A stretch of 64,000 nucleotides of DNA from Bacillus sp. P14.5 (GTDB lineage Bacteria; Bacillota; Bacilli; Bacillales; Bacillaceae_B). The notes under the pieces were generated by a model. The model was not told where the DNA came from, made no database searches, and saw only the letters and a list, made by a program, of their open reading frames with translations. Below are positions 1-9,736 of this stretch, piece after piece. The position numbers and the translations under genes are program-made. The DNA lies in the NCBI RefSeq assembly GCF_003316765.1, contig NZ_NIJF01000078.1, positions 18 through 64,017 of the forward strand. The letters run 5' to 3'. Numbering within the stretch: the stretch's first letter is position 1; the number at the start of each line of letters is the position of its first letter.

Positions 1-83
1 TTTTTTATGAGCATAATCTCTTCCTATCCCTTTTTTAGAAATATTCTATCTAAATAGCAAAAATCCTGCTGCTCTTTTAAAAT

Positions 84-269
84 GGCTGTTTTCACCTATG
101 TTGTTGCTTTCGGAAAATCCCAAGAGCCGGATTTCCCCCGGATACCAGGAGTTTTTCTCTAATGGGGGAAGAGCAGCTCTTTTCTTTTCATTAATACTAA
201 ATTATTCCTTCGTACTATAATTTTTTCGGAATTAGTATAGAATAGCAACAAAGTTTACAAAAAAGGGCC
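84..269 (+). repeat. MITE-like element, family R4, copy a
   Basis: A 186-bp non-coding element. The left end reads GGCTGTTTTCACC followed by a TTGTTGCTTTCGG block. The right end, reverse complemented, reads GGCCCTTTTTTGTAAAC followed by TTTGTTGCTA, so the ends form an imperfect terminal inverted repeat. Just inside the left end is the block AATCCCAAGAGCCGGATTT, shared with copies at 24837, 38117 (other strand) and 47905 (other strand). It fills most of the gap before ylaN and has no open frame of note. The classification as a MITE is inference from ends, size and copy number. Confidence 0.75.
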
Positions 270-347
270 TTTTAAATAGAAACAATATTGATAGGCTAGT
301 AAAAAACCCAAACAATCATATGCTTTTGTTTGAGTTTTCACTAGTAT

Positions 348-629
348 TTATTTTTTAGTCGAAGCTTCATGCAGCGCAGAAAGCTCTCTCTCTAAAGAAT
401 CTATAAGGGTCTTTCCATCTGTTCCGTCTACCAGCCCAAGGCGGACGGCAAACTCTATTTCACGGGATAATCCGAACATTTGAGTATCCAACACTTCCTC
501 ATATAAAGGACATTGGGGCATCGTTAAATTATCCATCTGTACTTTGATAAGCTTTAATATTTTCTCTGCGTCAGCCTTCAGCAGCTGATAGGCTTTTTCA
601 CGATGGTCGATTTTCATCTCAGACGCCAT
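348..629 (-). CDS. ylaN: YlaN family protein (UPF0358), iron-homeostasis factor
   Basis: A 93-residue soluble, mostly helical protein matching B. subtilis YlaN along its whole length, including the conserved middle ([14 protein letters not shown]) and the segment [12 protein letters not shown]. YlaN work in Bacillus and Staphylococcus links it to iron supply through the Fur repressor (family knowledge, not visible here). The ATG at 629 is preceded by a GGGGGGAT ribosome site. In B. subtilis the next gene is ftsW, which would lie beyond the left edge. The gene stands alone, after a 640-base gap from glsA. Confidence 0.93.
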   Translation of the reverse strand: MASEMKIDHREKAYQLLKADAEKILKLIKVQMDNLTMPQCPLYEEVLDTQMFGLSREIEFAVRLGLVDGTDGKTLIDSLERELSALHEASTKK

Positions 630-1272
630 AATGATCCCCCCATTCCGTACAAATAGCGACTCTCTTATCTTAAAATTTTATCGCTAAACCGAGTAAAATG
701 CAAGGAAAAAGAAAAGACGAGACAGTTGAACTTCGAGGCATCAATTTGTTTGGATATGCTTGAGATAGAGAGAACAATATGCAAAATGCCTTGGTTGGTA
801 AATTATTCTTTTACAACAGAACATACTATCTCATTTGTAGTGTTTGATGAAGGAGAAATCGCATAGAAGGAGCGGGGCGAGGGCCGGGAAACTCATAAGG
901 CCAGGACTTGCAGGTGAATTACGGCATTATCTTACAAAGTTCATGTTAAATATCATAAAGCTTACATATAGATCCTTAGTCATGACCTATATATAGTTCC
1001 TTTAGATTAAAGGTCTTTAATCCTCCGCTGATTCCAGATTTTAACTTAATAGAGGGAGTTTCACACTAACATAGAGTAATAGTACCTGCTTTCTATTGTG
1101 TTGAGGTAATTAAAGGAAATTTCCTCCTCGATTAATTAGATCTAAATGCCTGCCCCGCTGACCCTTATGAACTGACTCTCACTGTTCCATAAGAGATACC
1201 CCTATTTATAGACTAGTCAAGAAAGCCTCTCTAACTGAATGTCCCATAAGCAGTCCCAACCTTCCAAGATAA
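630..1272. other. Intergenic gap with a decayed R4 fragment
   Basis: No convincing gene in 643 bases. Around 880–965 a stretch (AGGTGAATTACGGCATTATC and what follows) resembles the interior of the R4 copy at 47905 in reverse complement, suggesting a decayed copy without recognisable ends. The rest is AT-rich and should include the ylaN promoter, which I could not place. Confidence 0.45.
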
Positions 1273-2199
1273 TCAGAAAATGCTCCATTTATATTCCGAG
1301 CCCATCAATTCAAGCAGCCTTAAACCTGCAATGCTGTTTCCAGTGTCATCGAGAGCGGGACCAAAAATACCGATGCCGCACTTCCGCGGTACTGACCCCA
1401 TGATTCCTCCTGACACACCACTTTTGGCAGGTATTCCAACCTTCATGGCAAACTCGCCAGAAGAATTATACATCCCGCATGTAACCATGAACGTTTTACA
1501 AATACGGGCTACATCCCTCGTGATCAACTGGCGGCCGGATGCCGGATCGATTCCGTCGTTAGCGAATACAGCACCTATTTTCGCCAGGTCCTGACAGTTC
1601 ATTTCAATCGCACACTGTTTTGTGTAAAGATAAATCAAATGTTCGATATCCCCCTTGATGACTCCATGCTGTTTCATAAAATATCCAAGAGAGCGGTTCA
1701 GGAAAGCCGTATTGAATTCGGATTGTGCTACTTCCTGATTGTATGTCACCTCGTTATCGCCGGTCAGCACCCTGACAAAGGCAAGCAGCCTCTCCCACTT
1801 CTCTTCGTTGGTTGCCCCTTTGATCATATCTGTCACGGCAAGTGCACCCGCATTGATCATAGGATTCAGCGGTTTTGATACCTTATTTGTTTCCAGCTTC
1901 ACAATGGAATTGAAAGGATCGCCTGTCGGTTCCATCCCCACTTTCGAAAACACTTCTTCCTCTCCGTAATCCATCAGCACTAGCGCCAGGGTGATCACTT
2001 TTGAGATGCTTTGCAAAGTGAACTTTTCCAGGTAATCTCCTGCAGAGAAAAACTCTCCGTTCAAGAAACAAACAGAAACCGAGAGATTACCTTTATTCTC
2101 CTTCTTCAAAGCGGGAATATAGTCAATCAGTTTTCCTTCTGAAGAGATCGGACGCGCTTCTTCTACCATGCTGGCTAATATTTCATCATTGATATACAT
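1273..2199 (-). CDS. glsA: Glutaminase (L-glutamine amidohydrolase)
   Basis: Converts L-glutamine to L-glutamate and ammonia in the cytoplasm. The 308-residue length is usual for the serine-dependent, beta-lactamase-fold glutaminases (B. subtilis YlaM). The catalytic Ser-x-x-Lys motif is visible as SISK at residues 64–67, followed by NPMINAGAL near 114–122 and a glycine-rich end (KSGVSGGIMG) that lines the pocket. The ATG at 2199 has only a weak upstream GGGGG-type site. It sits between ylaL (divergent) and ylaN, the B. subtilis order. Confidence 0.95.
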   Translation of the reverse strand: MYINDEILASMVEEARPISSEGKLIDYIPALKKENKGNLSVSVCFLNGEFFSAGDYLEKFTLQSISKVITLALVLMDYGEEEVFSKVGMEPTGDPFNSIVKLETNKVSKPLNPMINAGALAVTDMIKGATNEEKWERLLAFVRVLTGDNEVTYNQEVAQSEFNTAFLNRSLGYFMKQHGVIKGDIEHLIYLYTKQCAIEMNCQDLAKIGAVFANDGIDPASGRQLITRDVARICKTFMVTCGMYNSSGEFAMKVGIPAKSGVSGGIMGSVPRKCGIGIFGPALDDTGNSIAGLRLLELMGSEYKWSIF

Positions 2200-2337
2200 C
2201 TGGTGCCCCCTGTCCCGAAATTAATATACTTATCTTTTCCCCACTTAAATGCCCATTACTCACAGATGGACACTATAGATGTGAAAGCGGTATATTATCT
2301 GGTATACTGAGGGTATTACACAGATGGAGGGAAGCAG

Positions 2338-2844
2338 ATGGATACATCAATTGTACCTTTGACAGGCAAGGTCAAATATCAAATCACACTTGATCCGGGT
2401 GTCTGGATTTTCGATGATCGAAAAGTCGATTTAAATACATATTTTCAAGATGAAGAAAAGGCGAAGAATGAGTTGGAGGAATACACCCGAAATATGTCCA
2501 AAAACTGGACAAGGGAAATTCAGGAGGGCGCCACTTCTCCACCGACCCTGAAAACGGAGAAAAAATATGAAAAAGAAAAAATTTTAACAGGAACTTTCGG
2601 CATCCCTTTAGCTCCTTTCCTTACGAATGCCCAGCCCGAAGAGGGTGCTGCAATACTCCTGATCTTGACAGGGGACACTAATGAAGAAGTTGCTCTGCCC
2701 CTTTCAAAAAGCAATGAAATTATTTTAGGTTTCTCCAAGGATGGAAAGCCGCTGAAGGAAGACGGTCCGGTTCATATCTTTTACAAGGATGGTTCCAACC
2801 TTCAAAACCCTATCAAAAATGTTCGAGGTATCAAGGTCAAGTAA
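2338..2844 (+). CDS. ylaL: YlaL-like protein of unknown function
   Basis: A 168-residue soluble protein without signal peptide or membrane span. The position between glutaminase and the PhoH-type gene matches ylaL of Bacillus. Similar genes are sometimes labelled peptidyl-prolyl isomerase, but I see no motif that supports that. The ATG follows a strong GGAGGG site with good spacing. The C-terminal half (about 70–160) looks like a small beta-rich domain ending in a VHIFYKDG stretch. Convergent with ylaK, with a shared terminator between them. Function not known. Confidence 0.8.
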   Translation: MDTSIVPLTGKVKYQITLDPGVWIFDDRKVDLNTYFQDEEKAKNELEEYTRNMSKNWTREIQEGATSPPTLKTEKKYEKEKILTGTFGIPLAPFLTNAQPEEGAAILLILTGDTNEEVALPLSKSNEIILGFSKDGKPLKEDGPVHIFYKDGSNLQNPIKNVRGIKVK

Positions 2845-2929
2845 CACACATTAAAACAATGAGCATATAAGAAAGCGAAGTTGAGCGTGTTACGACCTGA
2901 GTTTTGGAGGATTATAACTGCCAATGCAA

Positions 2930-2968
2930 AAAAAAACGATTCAGTGCGTACCAACTGAATCGTTTTTT
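2930..2968. terminator. Bidirectional terminator between ylaL and ylaK
   Basis: An 11-bp perfect stem (AACGATTCAGT with ACTGAATCGTT) around an 8-base loop, with an A-run on one side and a T-run on the other, so it can end transcripts from both convergent genes. Confidence 0.9.
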
Positions 2969-2999
2969 CATATGGTAATAATGTGTGTTTTTCAGCCGA

Positions 3000-4327
3000 T
3001 CATAGAATATCTGCTGCCAGCTGTGCCAGCCCGGACCTCTCACCCTTCAAGAGTTTAATATGCCCGGCGATTGAATGATCCTTGAATTTTTCAACAACGT
3101 ATGTCAAGCCATTATTATATTCATCAAGATAGGGATGATCAATCTGTGCCGGGTCACCCATAAGAACAATTTTACTCTTTTCCCCGACCCTGGTCAGTAT
3201 GGTTTTCACTTCATGCTTTGTCAGGTTCTGGGCCTCATCAATTATAATGAATTGCTCAGGTATGCTCCTTCCCCTTATATAGGTCAGCGCCTCTACTTCT
3301 ATGGAACCCATTCCAGCGAGGATATCATCAAGCTCCCCTGGTTTCTTTGTATTAAAAAGGTATTCGAGATTATCAAAGATAGGCTGCATCCAAGGTCTCA
3401 GCTTCTCCTGCTTTTCACCTGGCAAATAACCTATATCTTTTCCAACAGGCACAATCGGTCTTGCGACCAAGAGCTTTTTATAGGCTTGAAGGTCTTCTGT
3501 CTGCAGCAAACCAGCTGCCAGAGCCAGGAGCGTCTTCCCAGTACCCGCCTTGCCGACCATGGTAATTAAAGGGATGTCTTCCCTCAAAAGCAGTTCTATA
3601 GCCATTGTCTGCTGTACATTTCTTGGTTTGATTCCCCATATATGATCCTGATCATATACAAGCTTCCTTACATTTTTCCCCTTTGTATCAACAACTCCCA
3701 CCGCTGAAGCCGAACTTCCTAACGAATCTTTCATAAGAAGGAACTGGTGCGAATAAAAGGATGCTGAGTGATATCTGCTAGGGGTATCTCACCCTTTTCA
3801 TAAAATTTATCCAGTAGCTCCTTAGGTATATAAATTTCAATGAATCCACTGTAAATATCACTTACATCCACTACCCTGTCACTTAAAAAATCCTCTGCCT
3901 GCAGACCAAGTGCGTCTGCCTTCACCCTCACCAATGTGTCCTTGCTGACAAGGATAACTTGATGACCATCTTCCTTTGTTTCTTCCTCAAGTGACAGGTT
4001 TTTCGCTACCGCCAATATACGATTATCATTTGTCTTTTCTACAAAAATTTCCTGAAGCTCATGAAATGATCTGTGGTTCAACTCTATTCTCAATGATCCG
4101 CCATTATAAAGCGGAATACTTTCATGGAGCTTTCCTTGCTGCCGTAAGCTATCAATTATTTTTGATACATGCCTTGCATTGCGCCCAATTTCGTCCATAT
4201 AACGTTTTTTGCTGTCCACTTCTTCCAATACAACTGCGGGAATAATTACTTCATTATCTTGAAAGGAAAAAACTGCTTGCGGGTCTTGCAATAAGACATT
4301 GGTATCCAATACATAAATTTTTTTCAA
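3000..4327 (-). pseudogene. ylaK: YlaK, PIN + PhoH ATPase protein, frameshifted
   Basis: The B. subtilis protein is a single chain of about 442 residues: an N-terminal PIN-type nuclease domain and a C-terminal PhoH-type P-loop ATPase. Here the PIN part (4327 to 3731; starts KKIYVLDTNVLLQDP) and the ATPase part (3734 to 3000; Walker A GKAGTGKT, Walker B IIIDEAQN) are in different frames and add to about the full length. The break is at a T4 run on the coding strand (3755–3758). One extra T restores the expected join HPFYSHQF into LLMKDSLGSS. Both halves keep their key residues, so a sequence error is as likely as a real break. The ATG of the second part lies inside the full-length frame and has no good ribosome site of its own. 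Confidence 0.88.
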
Positions 4328-4505
4328 ATCGATGCCTCCTGCTCCTCTATTCTTATACTATTGTATGTAGACCCTCTTCATCCGGTTATTACTAAAGAGT
4401 CCACTTAAATAGGACGGCCCGTTGCTAAAATATATGAACTAAGGAATAAATATAGAAGAAGATTACACAATAAGAAATACAGATAAACTAATCGGAGGTT
4501 GAATA

Positions 4506-5129
4506 ATGAAAAAATGGCCAGCGTTACTCTTACTCAGCTTATTGATATCAGGATGTAATCAGCAGAATGATCAAACTGCTTATGATCAACAAAGAGATGG
4601 CGACGACCCTCGCCCGATTAATGTACAAAACAGTGAAATTCAGCATGAGCAGAAACATGAGACAAGCCAGGAAATATCGAGAAACCTTGTCAGAATTGCT
4701 ACTGCAGTACCTAATGTTGAAGATGCCACAGCTGTTGTATTAGGGAAATACGCCTTTGTCGGGATAGATGTCGATTCAGCTGTCGAACGATCTGAAGTCG
4801 GTACTATAAAGTATTCAGTGGCGGAGGCTCTGAAAGACGACCCCCATGGTGCACAAGCCATGATTGTTGCAGATCCCGATCTTTATGCACGGCTACAAGA
4901 AGTCGGAAGTGATATAGAAAATGGAAGGCCTGTCCAAGGTGTGCTGAACGAATTGTCCGATATTGCAGGACGATTGATGCCTGAACTGCCTAAGAACACT
5001 CAGCAAATGAACCCAGATAAAGCTCCCGGTCAATCTACAAACAAAGCAGATGAACAGGATGAAAGACAGCTTGAAGAAGAACAGCAGGATCAGTCAAACA
5101 ACCATATGGAAAAAAATAATAATAACTAA
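4506..5129 (+). CDS. ylaJ: YhcN/YlaJ family sporulation lipoprotein
   Basis: A 207-residue lipoprotein. It has a short signal peptide with lipobox LLISGC (Cys at about 17), a polar linker, the YhcN/YlaJ core (about 55–160, with RIATAVPNVEDATAVV) and a Gln/Asn/Glu-rich tail. In B. subtilis the family is expressed in the forespore and found in the spore inner membrane (family knowledge). The ATG has a GGAGGTTGA site. Divergent from ylaK and immediately followed by R3 repeats. Confidence 0.9.
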   Translation: MKKWPALLLLSLLISGCNQQNDQTAYDQQRDGDDPRPINVQNSEIQHEQKHETSQEISRNLVRIATAVPNVEDATAVVLGKYAFVGIDVDSAVERSEVGTIKYSVAEALKDDPHGAQAMIVADPDLYARLQEVGSDIENGRPVQGVLNELSDIAGRLMPELPKNTQQMNPDKAPGQSTNKADEQDERQLEEEQQDQSNNHMEKNNNN

Positions 5130-5133
5130 TAAA

Positions 5134-5328
5134 CAAAAGCGTAAGCGCCTTGTTCAGCCCCGACAGGCAAATGTTCCAAGAGAAAAAAGGCGGTCTTTCC
5201 TTTTATTCTCTTTGGGTTATTTGACCCCGAGGGGCTAGGCGCTGAAGCTGGACGGAACAAAAGCGTAAGCGCCTTGTCCAGCCCCGACAGGCAAATGTAA
5301 TAAAAAGAAAAAAGGGCTATTTAATCCT
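5134..5328 (+). repeat. R3 repeat: one full copy plus a partial tandem copy
   Basis: A full copy (5134–5254) begins AAAAGCGTAAGCGCC and ends GAGGGGCTAGGCGCTGAAGC. The arms GCGCC..CAGCCCC and GGGGCT.GGCGC can fold into a hairpin of about 110 bases. A second copy starts at once (5255) with the same AAAAGCGTAAGCGCC but loses similarity after about 75 bases. Related copies lie at 15849–15972 and 57935–58004. It directly abuts the end of ylaJ. Confidence 0.75.
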
Positions 5329-5377
5329 TTATAAGTTTCTAAGAACAAACAAATAGAAGCCTTGGAAAAGCTCAAAA

Positions 5378-5833
5378 TCAAACTTTTTTCATGGCTTCTA
5401 TTACTTGCCGGTCCAGTCTTCCGGCAGCATCTCTATCATAAGTTTTTTCATATTGTGGCTCAACTGATATCCTAGATCCATAAAACATTACATCCCTCAC
5501 TTCCTCAATGCCGAGAGAGATAAGGGACAGGCAAAGAGGTACATTGACCAGTCTTTCCCTTTTCAAGTTGGCTTTCCCGCTGATGGAATAGGAGGATTCG
5601 TTTGCAATGATATTCAGCACTACAAGAGGATTCGCTTCAATGTTTTTCACGATTCGGGAGCGCCCATCAACAACGAAAAGGATTGTCTCTTCGCTTTCAG
5701 CATATACCCACGAGATGGCACTCAGGTTAGGTCCTCCCGTTACATAATCCACAGTACAAACCGTGATGAATCTTTCTTGCTGCAATTCATCAAATAAAGC
5801 AGGAAATAATCTTGTTTCAATTCTATTCAACAA
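5378..5833 (-). CDS. Pyridoxamine 5'-phosphate oxidase-like FMN-binding protein
   Basis: A 151-residue protein with the split-barrel fold of the pyridoxamine-phosphate-oxidase superfamily: ERFITVCTVDY near 20–30, the SAISWVYA strand, and VVDGRSRIVKNIEANP, which matches the cofactor-binding turn. Members bind FMN or F420 and reduce varied substrates, so the actual reaction cannot be read here. The start is TTG at 5833, chosen because GGGGAGGG lies 6 bases upstream. The same kind of gene is often found between ylaJ and ylaI in Bacillaceae. It has its own direction, opposite to both neighbours. Confidence 0.8.
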   Translation of the reverse strand: MLNRIETRLFPALFDELQQERFITVCTVDYVTGGPNLSAISWVYAESEETILFVVDGRSRIVKNIEANPLVVLNIIANESSYSISGKANLKRERLVNVPLCLSLISLGIEEVRDVMFYGSRISVEPQYEKTYDRDAAGRLDRQVIEAMKKV

Positions 5834-6087
5834 TGAAATCCCTCCCCTTCATTACCTATATTATACAACAGAGAAATGTAGAAAAGAATACAATTAAATA
5901 GGCATAAATGTTTTCAAGTTATTAACTCTCAATAGATAAAGGTTTCTGTGCCAGCCTCTTTACTGAATCAATTAAGTAATATAATTTTCCAATTGGTTGC
6001 GGCAAAATGAAGAAATCCTTTATCCTACATGATATACTAGGAAAAGAATACATACCCATACTCATCAGGACATGGAGGTGTCTAAAT

Positions 6088-6288
6088 ATGAGAGTGAAAT
6101 GCACTCTGTGTGATGTGATTGAGTCCATTGATGATGAATCGCTGACAGCCAAACGTCTAAGAAATCGCCCAATCCATACTTATATGTGTGATAAATGCCG
6201 TGAAAGAATCGCCACCAGAACAAAGGAACGGGCAGACACCGGTAATTTCAAGCTTTACCGTTCTGTTAAATCTAAAAATGACTTCTAG
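6088..6288 (+). CDS. ylaI: YlaI, small zinc-binding protein
   Basis: A 66-residue protein with two CxxC pairs (VKCTLCD near 3–8 and YMCDKCRER near 32–40) and the conserved KRLRNRPIHTY block between them, as in B. subtilis YlaI. It probably binds one zinc ion; its role is unknown. An upstream in-frame ATG at 6007 exists, but the ATG at 6088 has a GGAGGTG site 7 bases before it and gives the family length. The stop overlaps the next gene, suggesting they are translated together. Confidence 0.9.
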   Translation: MRVKCTLCDVIESIDDESLTAKRLRNRPIHTYMCDKCRERIATRTKERADTGNFKLYRSVKSKNDF

Positions 6289-6724
6289 TACCATCCTAAA
6301 GGGAAGTGCGGCTGGCATCCTTTCCGGAGTGATTATGGGAGTTTCTTTAAAGCTGGCAGAGGCTGTATCCGGTGAGAAAGTGTATACATTGCTTCTGAAT
6401 GTCGATTTCATTCCTGTTTTGGGGAAAATCACATGGCCTGAATTGATTGAGTTCATCTTTCACTTGCTTGTTTCTTTAGGGTTAGGCCTTATCTTTTATC
6501 ATTTCACCATGAAATGGAGGCTGGGGTTTCGGCGACGGCTTAGTCTAGCTGCTGCACTTACCCTGCCAGCCTTATTTCTATATTTCCCACTATCTCTTCT
6601 GTCAAAAAAAGAGGTTCCTTCGATTGACAATTGGGAAGCCTTCTTATACTGGAGCGCGGCGCATATATTGTTTGCCTTCTCATTGAATCAATTATATCCC
6701 GTTTTAGAAAGATGGAAAACTTGA
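6278..6724 (+). CDS. Integral membrane protein of unknown function
   Basis: A 148-residue hydrophobic protein with about four membrane spans (roughly 8–28, 55–78, 92–112, 122–140). The ATG at 6278 lies inside the end of ylaI in another frame (ATGACTTCTAG) and has no clear ribosome site, which suggests translation coupled to ylaI. A GTG at 6307 is a possible but less conserved-looking start. I do not recognise a named family. A bidirectional terminator follows at once. Confidence 0.7.
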   Translation: MTSSTILKGSAAGILSGVIMGVSLKLAEAVSGEKVYTLLLNVDFIPVLGKITWPELIEFIFHLLVSLGLGLIFYHFTMKWRLGFRRRLSLAAALTLPALFLYFPLSLLSKKEVPSIDNWEAFLYWSAAHILFAFSLNQLYPVLERWKT

Positions 6725-6732
6725 CACGATAC

Positions 6733-6766
6733 AAAAAAGCAGAGGACTTTGGTCCTCTGCTTTTTT
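6733..6766. terminator. Bidirectional terminator
   Basis: A GC-rich stem (GCAGAGGAC with GTCCTCTGC) flanked by A6 and T6 runs, between convergent transcripts of the ylaI unit and ylaH. It overlaps the last codon of ylaH. Confidence 0.9.
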
Positions 6767-7076
6767 ATGAACTTGCTTCTTCATTTTTATGGCTGCGCAG
6801 CCTGATTTTATAAATGATCAAAATCAAGGCCGCCACAACCAGTCCTTCTGCTACAGGAAGGAAAATTCCCAAGAAGGTCAATACAGTAGAACCTGCGGCG
6901 AGGAAAAAATAAATGACTGCCGACTTCAATAACGGCAATTTTTTTGCGAACCCCAGCTTATATACCAGTACTGATAAAGCGATTATTGTGAGGTAAAGAA
7001 GCCACATACCGAGTTCAGTATTTTCCTCGACCCGGTAAAGGGATGCGAAAAAGGATAAACGCTCTGTTACATCCAT
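6765..7076 (-). CDS. ylaH: YlaH-like membrane protein
   Basis: A 103-residue protein with an N-terminal soluble segment ([14 protein letters not shown]) and three predicted membrane spans (about 24–44, 52–72, 74–92), then a short charged tail. Length, order and position before typA match B. subtilis YlaH, whose role is unknown. A GGAGTGATC site precedes the ATG at 7076. Same strand as typA, 25 bases downstream of it, so probably in one transcript. Confidence 0.85.
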   Translation of the reverse strand: MDVTERLSFFASLYRVEENTELGMWLLYLTIIALSVLVYKLGFAKKLPLLKSAVIYFFLAAGSTVLTFLGIFLPVAEGLVVAALILIIYKIRLRSHKNEEASS

Positions 7077-7101
7077 TTCCTGATCACTCCTATACTGTTT
7101 A

Positions 7102-8943
7102 CTAGTTGGTTTCTACTTTTTTCTTTTTGGTCACTCTTTCGCGCTCATTTTTATCAAGAATCTTTTTACGAAGACGGATTGATTCAGGAGTCACTTCACA
7201 ATACTCGTCATCATTCAAGTATTCCAATGATTCCTCAAGCGTCATGATACGGGCTTTCTTGATTGTAACAGTTTGATCTTTATTTGCAGAGCGGACGTTT
7301 GTCGCTTGCTTTGTTTTTGTAATATTCACCGTGATATCATTTTCACGAGTATGTTCCCCAACAATCATACCTGCATAAATTTCTGTACCAGGCTCGACAA
7401 AGATTGTCCCTCGGTCTTCTACTCCCATGATACCATATTGAGAAGATTTACCTGTTTCCATTGAAACGATAACACCTTGTCTGCGTCCGCCGACTTGGCC
7501 TTTTTGCATAGGCTGGTAACTATCGAATGTGTGATTGATAATTCCATAACCACGAGTCAATGTCATGAATTCTGTTGAGTAACCAATCAATCCGCGAGCA
7601 GGCACCATGAAGATCAATCTTACTTGGCCGCTGCCATTGTTGATCATGTCGAGCATTTCACCTTTACGTGTTCCCATAGATTCAATGATGCTTCCAGTAT
7701 ACTCTTCAGGTACATCAATTTGAACGCGTTCTACTGGCTCACATTTCACCCCGTCAATTTCACGCACGATAACTTCCGGTTTGGACACTTGCAGCTCAAA
7801 CCCTTCACGGCGCATATTCTCAATTAGGATGGACAAGTGAAGCTCACCACGGCCAGACACAGTCCAAGCATCAGGAGAATCAGTGTTTTCAACCCGCAAA
7901 CTTACATCTGTTTGCAACTGCGCAAGCAGTCTTTCTTCAATTTTCCTTGAAGTCACAAACTTACCTTCACGGCCTGCGAAGGGACTGTTGTTTACAAGGA
8001 ATGTCATTTGAAGTGTAGGCTCGTCGATTCGAAGTACCGGAAGTTGATCCTGATGATCGATTGGACATACTGTTTCACCTACATTGATATCTTCCATTCC
8101 GGAAACTGCAATAAGGTCACCTGCATGTGCTTCTTGGATTTCTACGCGCTTTAAGCCCATGAAACCGAAGATTTTCGATACACGGAAATTCTTCACACTT
8201 CCATCAATCTTCATTAGTGCTACTTGCTGTCCAACTTTCATCGTTCCTCTGAAGACACGGCCGATACCGATACGTCCCACATAATCATTATAATCAAGAA
8301 GAGCTACTTGAAATTGAAGCGGTTCTTCGCGATTGTCGATTGGAGCAGGGATATTATCAATGATGGACTCATAAAGGCACTGCATGGTTTCATCCTGGTT
8401 TGCAGGATCTGGATCAACTGATGCCGTACCATTGATTGCTGAAGCATACACGACAGGGAATTCAAGCTGATCTTCATTGGCATCAAGCTCAATGAAAAGC
8501 TCAAGGACTTCATCAATAACTTCTTCAGGACGAGCTGAATCTTTGTCAATTTTATTAACTACTACAATTGGTGTTAAATTCTGTTCAAGTGCCTTCTTAA
8601 GAACAAAGCGGGTCTGTGGCATACAACCTTCATATGCATCGACAACAAGAAGTACACCGTCAACCATTTTCATGATCCGTTCAACTTCACCGCCGAAATC
8701 GGCGTGTCCTGGAGTGTCCAGAATATTGATCCTTGTATCTTTATATTGGATAGCCGTATTTTTCGCTAAGATCGTGATTCCTCTTTCTCTTTCAAGATCA
8801 TTGGAATCCATTGCACGTTCTTCAACATGTTCATTAGTACGGAAAATACCTGACTGTTTCAATAGTTCATCTACTAAAGTCGTTTTACCATGGTCAACGT
8901 GGGCAATGATCGCTATATTTCTTAAATCGTCTCTTTTATTCAA
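7102..8943 (-). CDS. typA: Ribosome-associated GTPase TypA/BipA
   Basis: A translational GTPase related to EF-G that acts on ribosomes, important in cold and stress (family knowledge). The 613 residues have the G domain first (G1 AHVDHGKTT near 14–22, G3 DTPGHADF, G4 NKID), then the beta-barrel domain, EF-G-like domains III and V, and the C-terminal TypA-specific part. The TTG start at 8943 fits AGGAGTG about 7 bases upstream and gives the usual N-terminus ([12 protein letters not shown]). A GTG at 8952 overlaps that ribosome site and is unlikely. Confidence 0.96.
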   Translation of the reverse strand: MNKRDDLRNIAIIAHVDHGKTTLVDELLKQSGIFRTNEHVEERAMDSNDLERERGITILAKNTAIQYKDTRINILDTPGHADFGGEVERIMKMVDGVLLVVDAYEGCMPQTRFVLKKALEQNLTPIVVVNKIDKDSARPEEVIDEVLELFIELDANEDQLEFPVVYASAINGTASVDPDPANQDETMQCLYESIIDNIPAPIDNREEPLQFQVALLDYNDYVGRIGIGRVFRGTMKVGQQVALMKIDGSVKNFRVSKIFGFMGLKRVEIQEAHAGDLIAVSGMEDINVGETVCPIDHQDQLPVLRIDEPTLQMTFLVNNSPFAGREGKFVTSRKIEERLLAQLQTDVSLRVENTDSPDAWTVSGRGELHLSILIENMRREGFELQVSKPEVIVREIDGVKCEPVERVQIDVPEEYTGSIIESMGTRKGEMLDMINNGSGQVRLIFMVPARGLIGYSTEFMTLTRGYGIINHTFDSYQPMQKGQVGGRRQGVIVSMETGKSSQYGIMGVEDRGTIFVEPGTEIYAGMIVGEHTRENDITVNITKTKQATNVRSANKDQTVTIKKARIMTLEESLEYLNDDEYCEVTPESIRLRKKILDKNERERVTKKKKVETN

Positions 8944-9464
8944 TGTATTCACTCCTGATTGTTGGTCGTTTTAAATTTATATTTACAAACATTATGAACT
9001 GTCTTATGTGTTCCTTCATAAAGTTCAGCCATAAGCGGCCTGCTTCCGATACCTTAGATTCTCTTAAAAACGCATCTTGTGTTTTTCTCAATATCTTCAA
9101 ATGCGCCAAGCATATGTTCAACCTTGAAAAAACAACAACTAAGACATTATATCACAGCATTCGTAAAAGCAAAAACAGATTCTTGTAAATAATGCATCTG
9201 CACAGGTGAATTAGGTACCCTCACCAAACCGGAAAGCCTCGCGTTACTGAATTGCGTATAGTAATTCAGTTTTAATCCAGTGTCCATTTACCGTTATTTG
9301 GCATTGGTGTTTTATGGTCAATTACCTTATTGAACTCCTTCATTAAATAAAGTTATAACTCCATGAACTAAGGATTTACTTACTTCCAAAAGAAATAAAC
9401 TTGTTATCATGTCGATTGATTGATAAGATTTTAGACAAATGGAACTTTTATAAAAGGAGAATGA
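8944..9464. other. Intergenic gap between typA and ylaF
   Basis: A 520-base divergent space with no gene. It holds small inverted repeats (GGTGA..TCACC near 9206–9226 and CTGAATT..AATTCAG near 9248–9272) without T-runs. It should contain the typA and ylaF promoters; I cannot place them with confidence. Confidence 0.4.
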
Positions 9465-9653
9465 ATGGTGAAGAATATTAAATGGATTTTCGTCATGTAT
9501 GCGGTTCTTGCAGCCGCTTGTATAATGGCTATTGGAATAGCAGTAAGCGAAAAAAGTCTTTTCCTCGCTGCTTTAGCTGTTGCCGCTTGGATAGTAGTAA
9601 TGGGGTTTGGATTTAAAACGAAGAAAAAGTATAGAGAAGAAGGGAAACTGTAG
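9465..9653 (+). CDS. ylaF: YlaF, small membrane protein (DUF5325 type)
   Basis: A 62-residue protein with two membrane spans (about 5–26 and 29–49) and a basic C-terminus (KTKKKYREEG), matching YlaF by size, topology and position between typA and yktC. An AAAGGAGAA site lies ahead of the ATG at 9465. Function unknown. A bidirectional terminator separates it from yktC. Confidence 0.85.
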   Translation: MVKNIKWIFVMYAVLAAACIMAIGIAVSEKSLFLAALAVAAWIVVMGFGFKTKKKYREEGKL

Positions 9654-9690
9654 TTTTTCTTCAGAATCTTCAGGAATTATTTTTATTATA

Positions 9691-9723
9691 AAAAAAGCTG
9701 GCCGTGATAACGGTCAGCTTTTT
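9691..9723. terminator. Bidirectional terminator ylaF/yktC
   Basis: Stem AAAAAGCTGGCCGT with ACGGTCAGCTTTTT around a short loop (one G·T-type mismatch), with A and T runs on both sides between convergent genes. Confidence 0.85.
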
Positions 9724-9736
9724 GCGGTTTAGAGCC

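Noticed and set aside
1280-1594. Open frames on the plus strand opposite glsA
   Set aside because: They run antisense through a fully conserved glutaminase with no ribosome sites; chance open frames.
3731-3761. Programmed -1 frameshift in ylaK
   Set aside because: The run is only TTTT, there is no full X XXY YYZ heptamer and no clear downstream pseudoknot; the same kind of loss occurs in four other genes.
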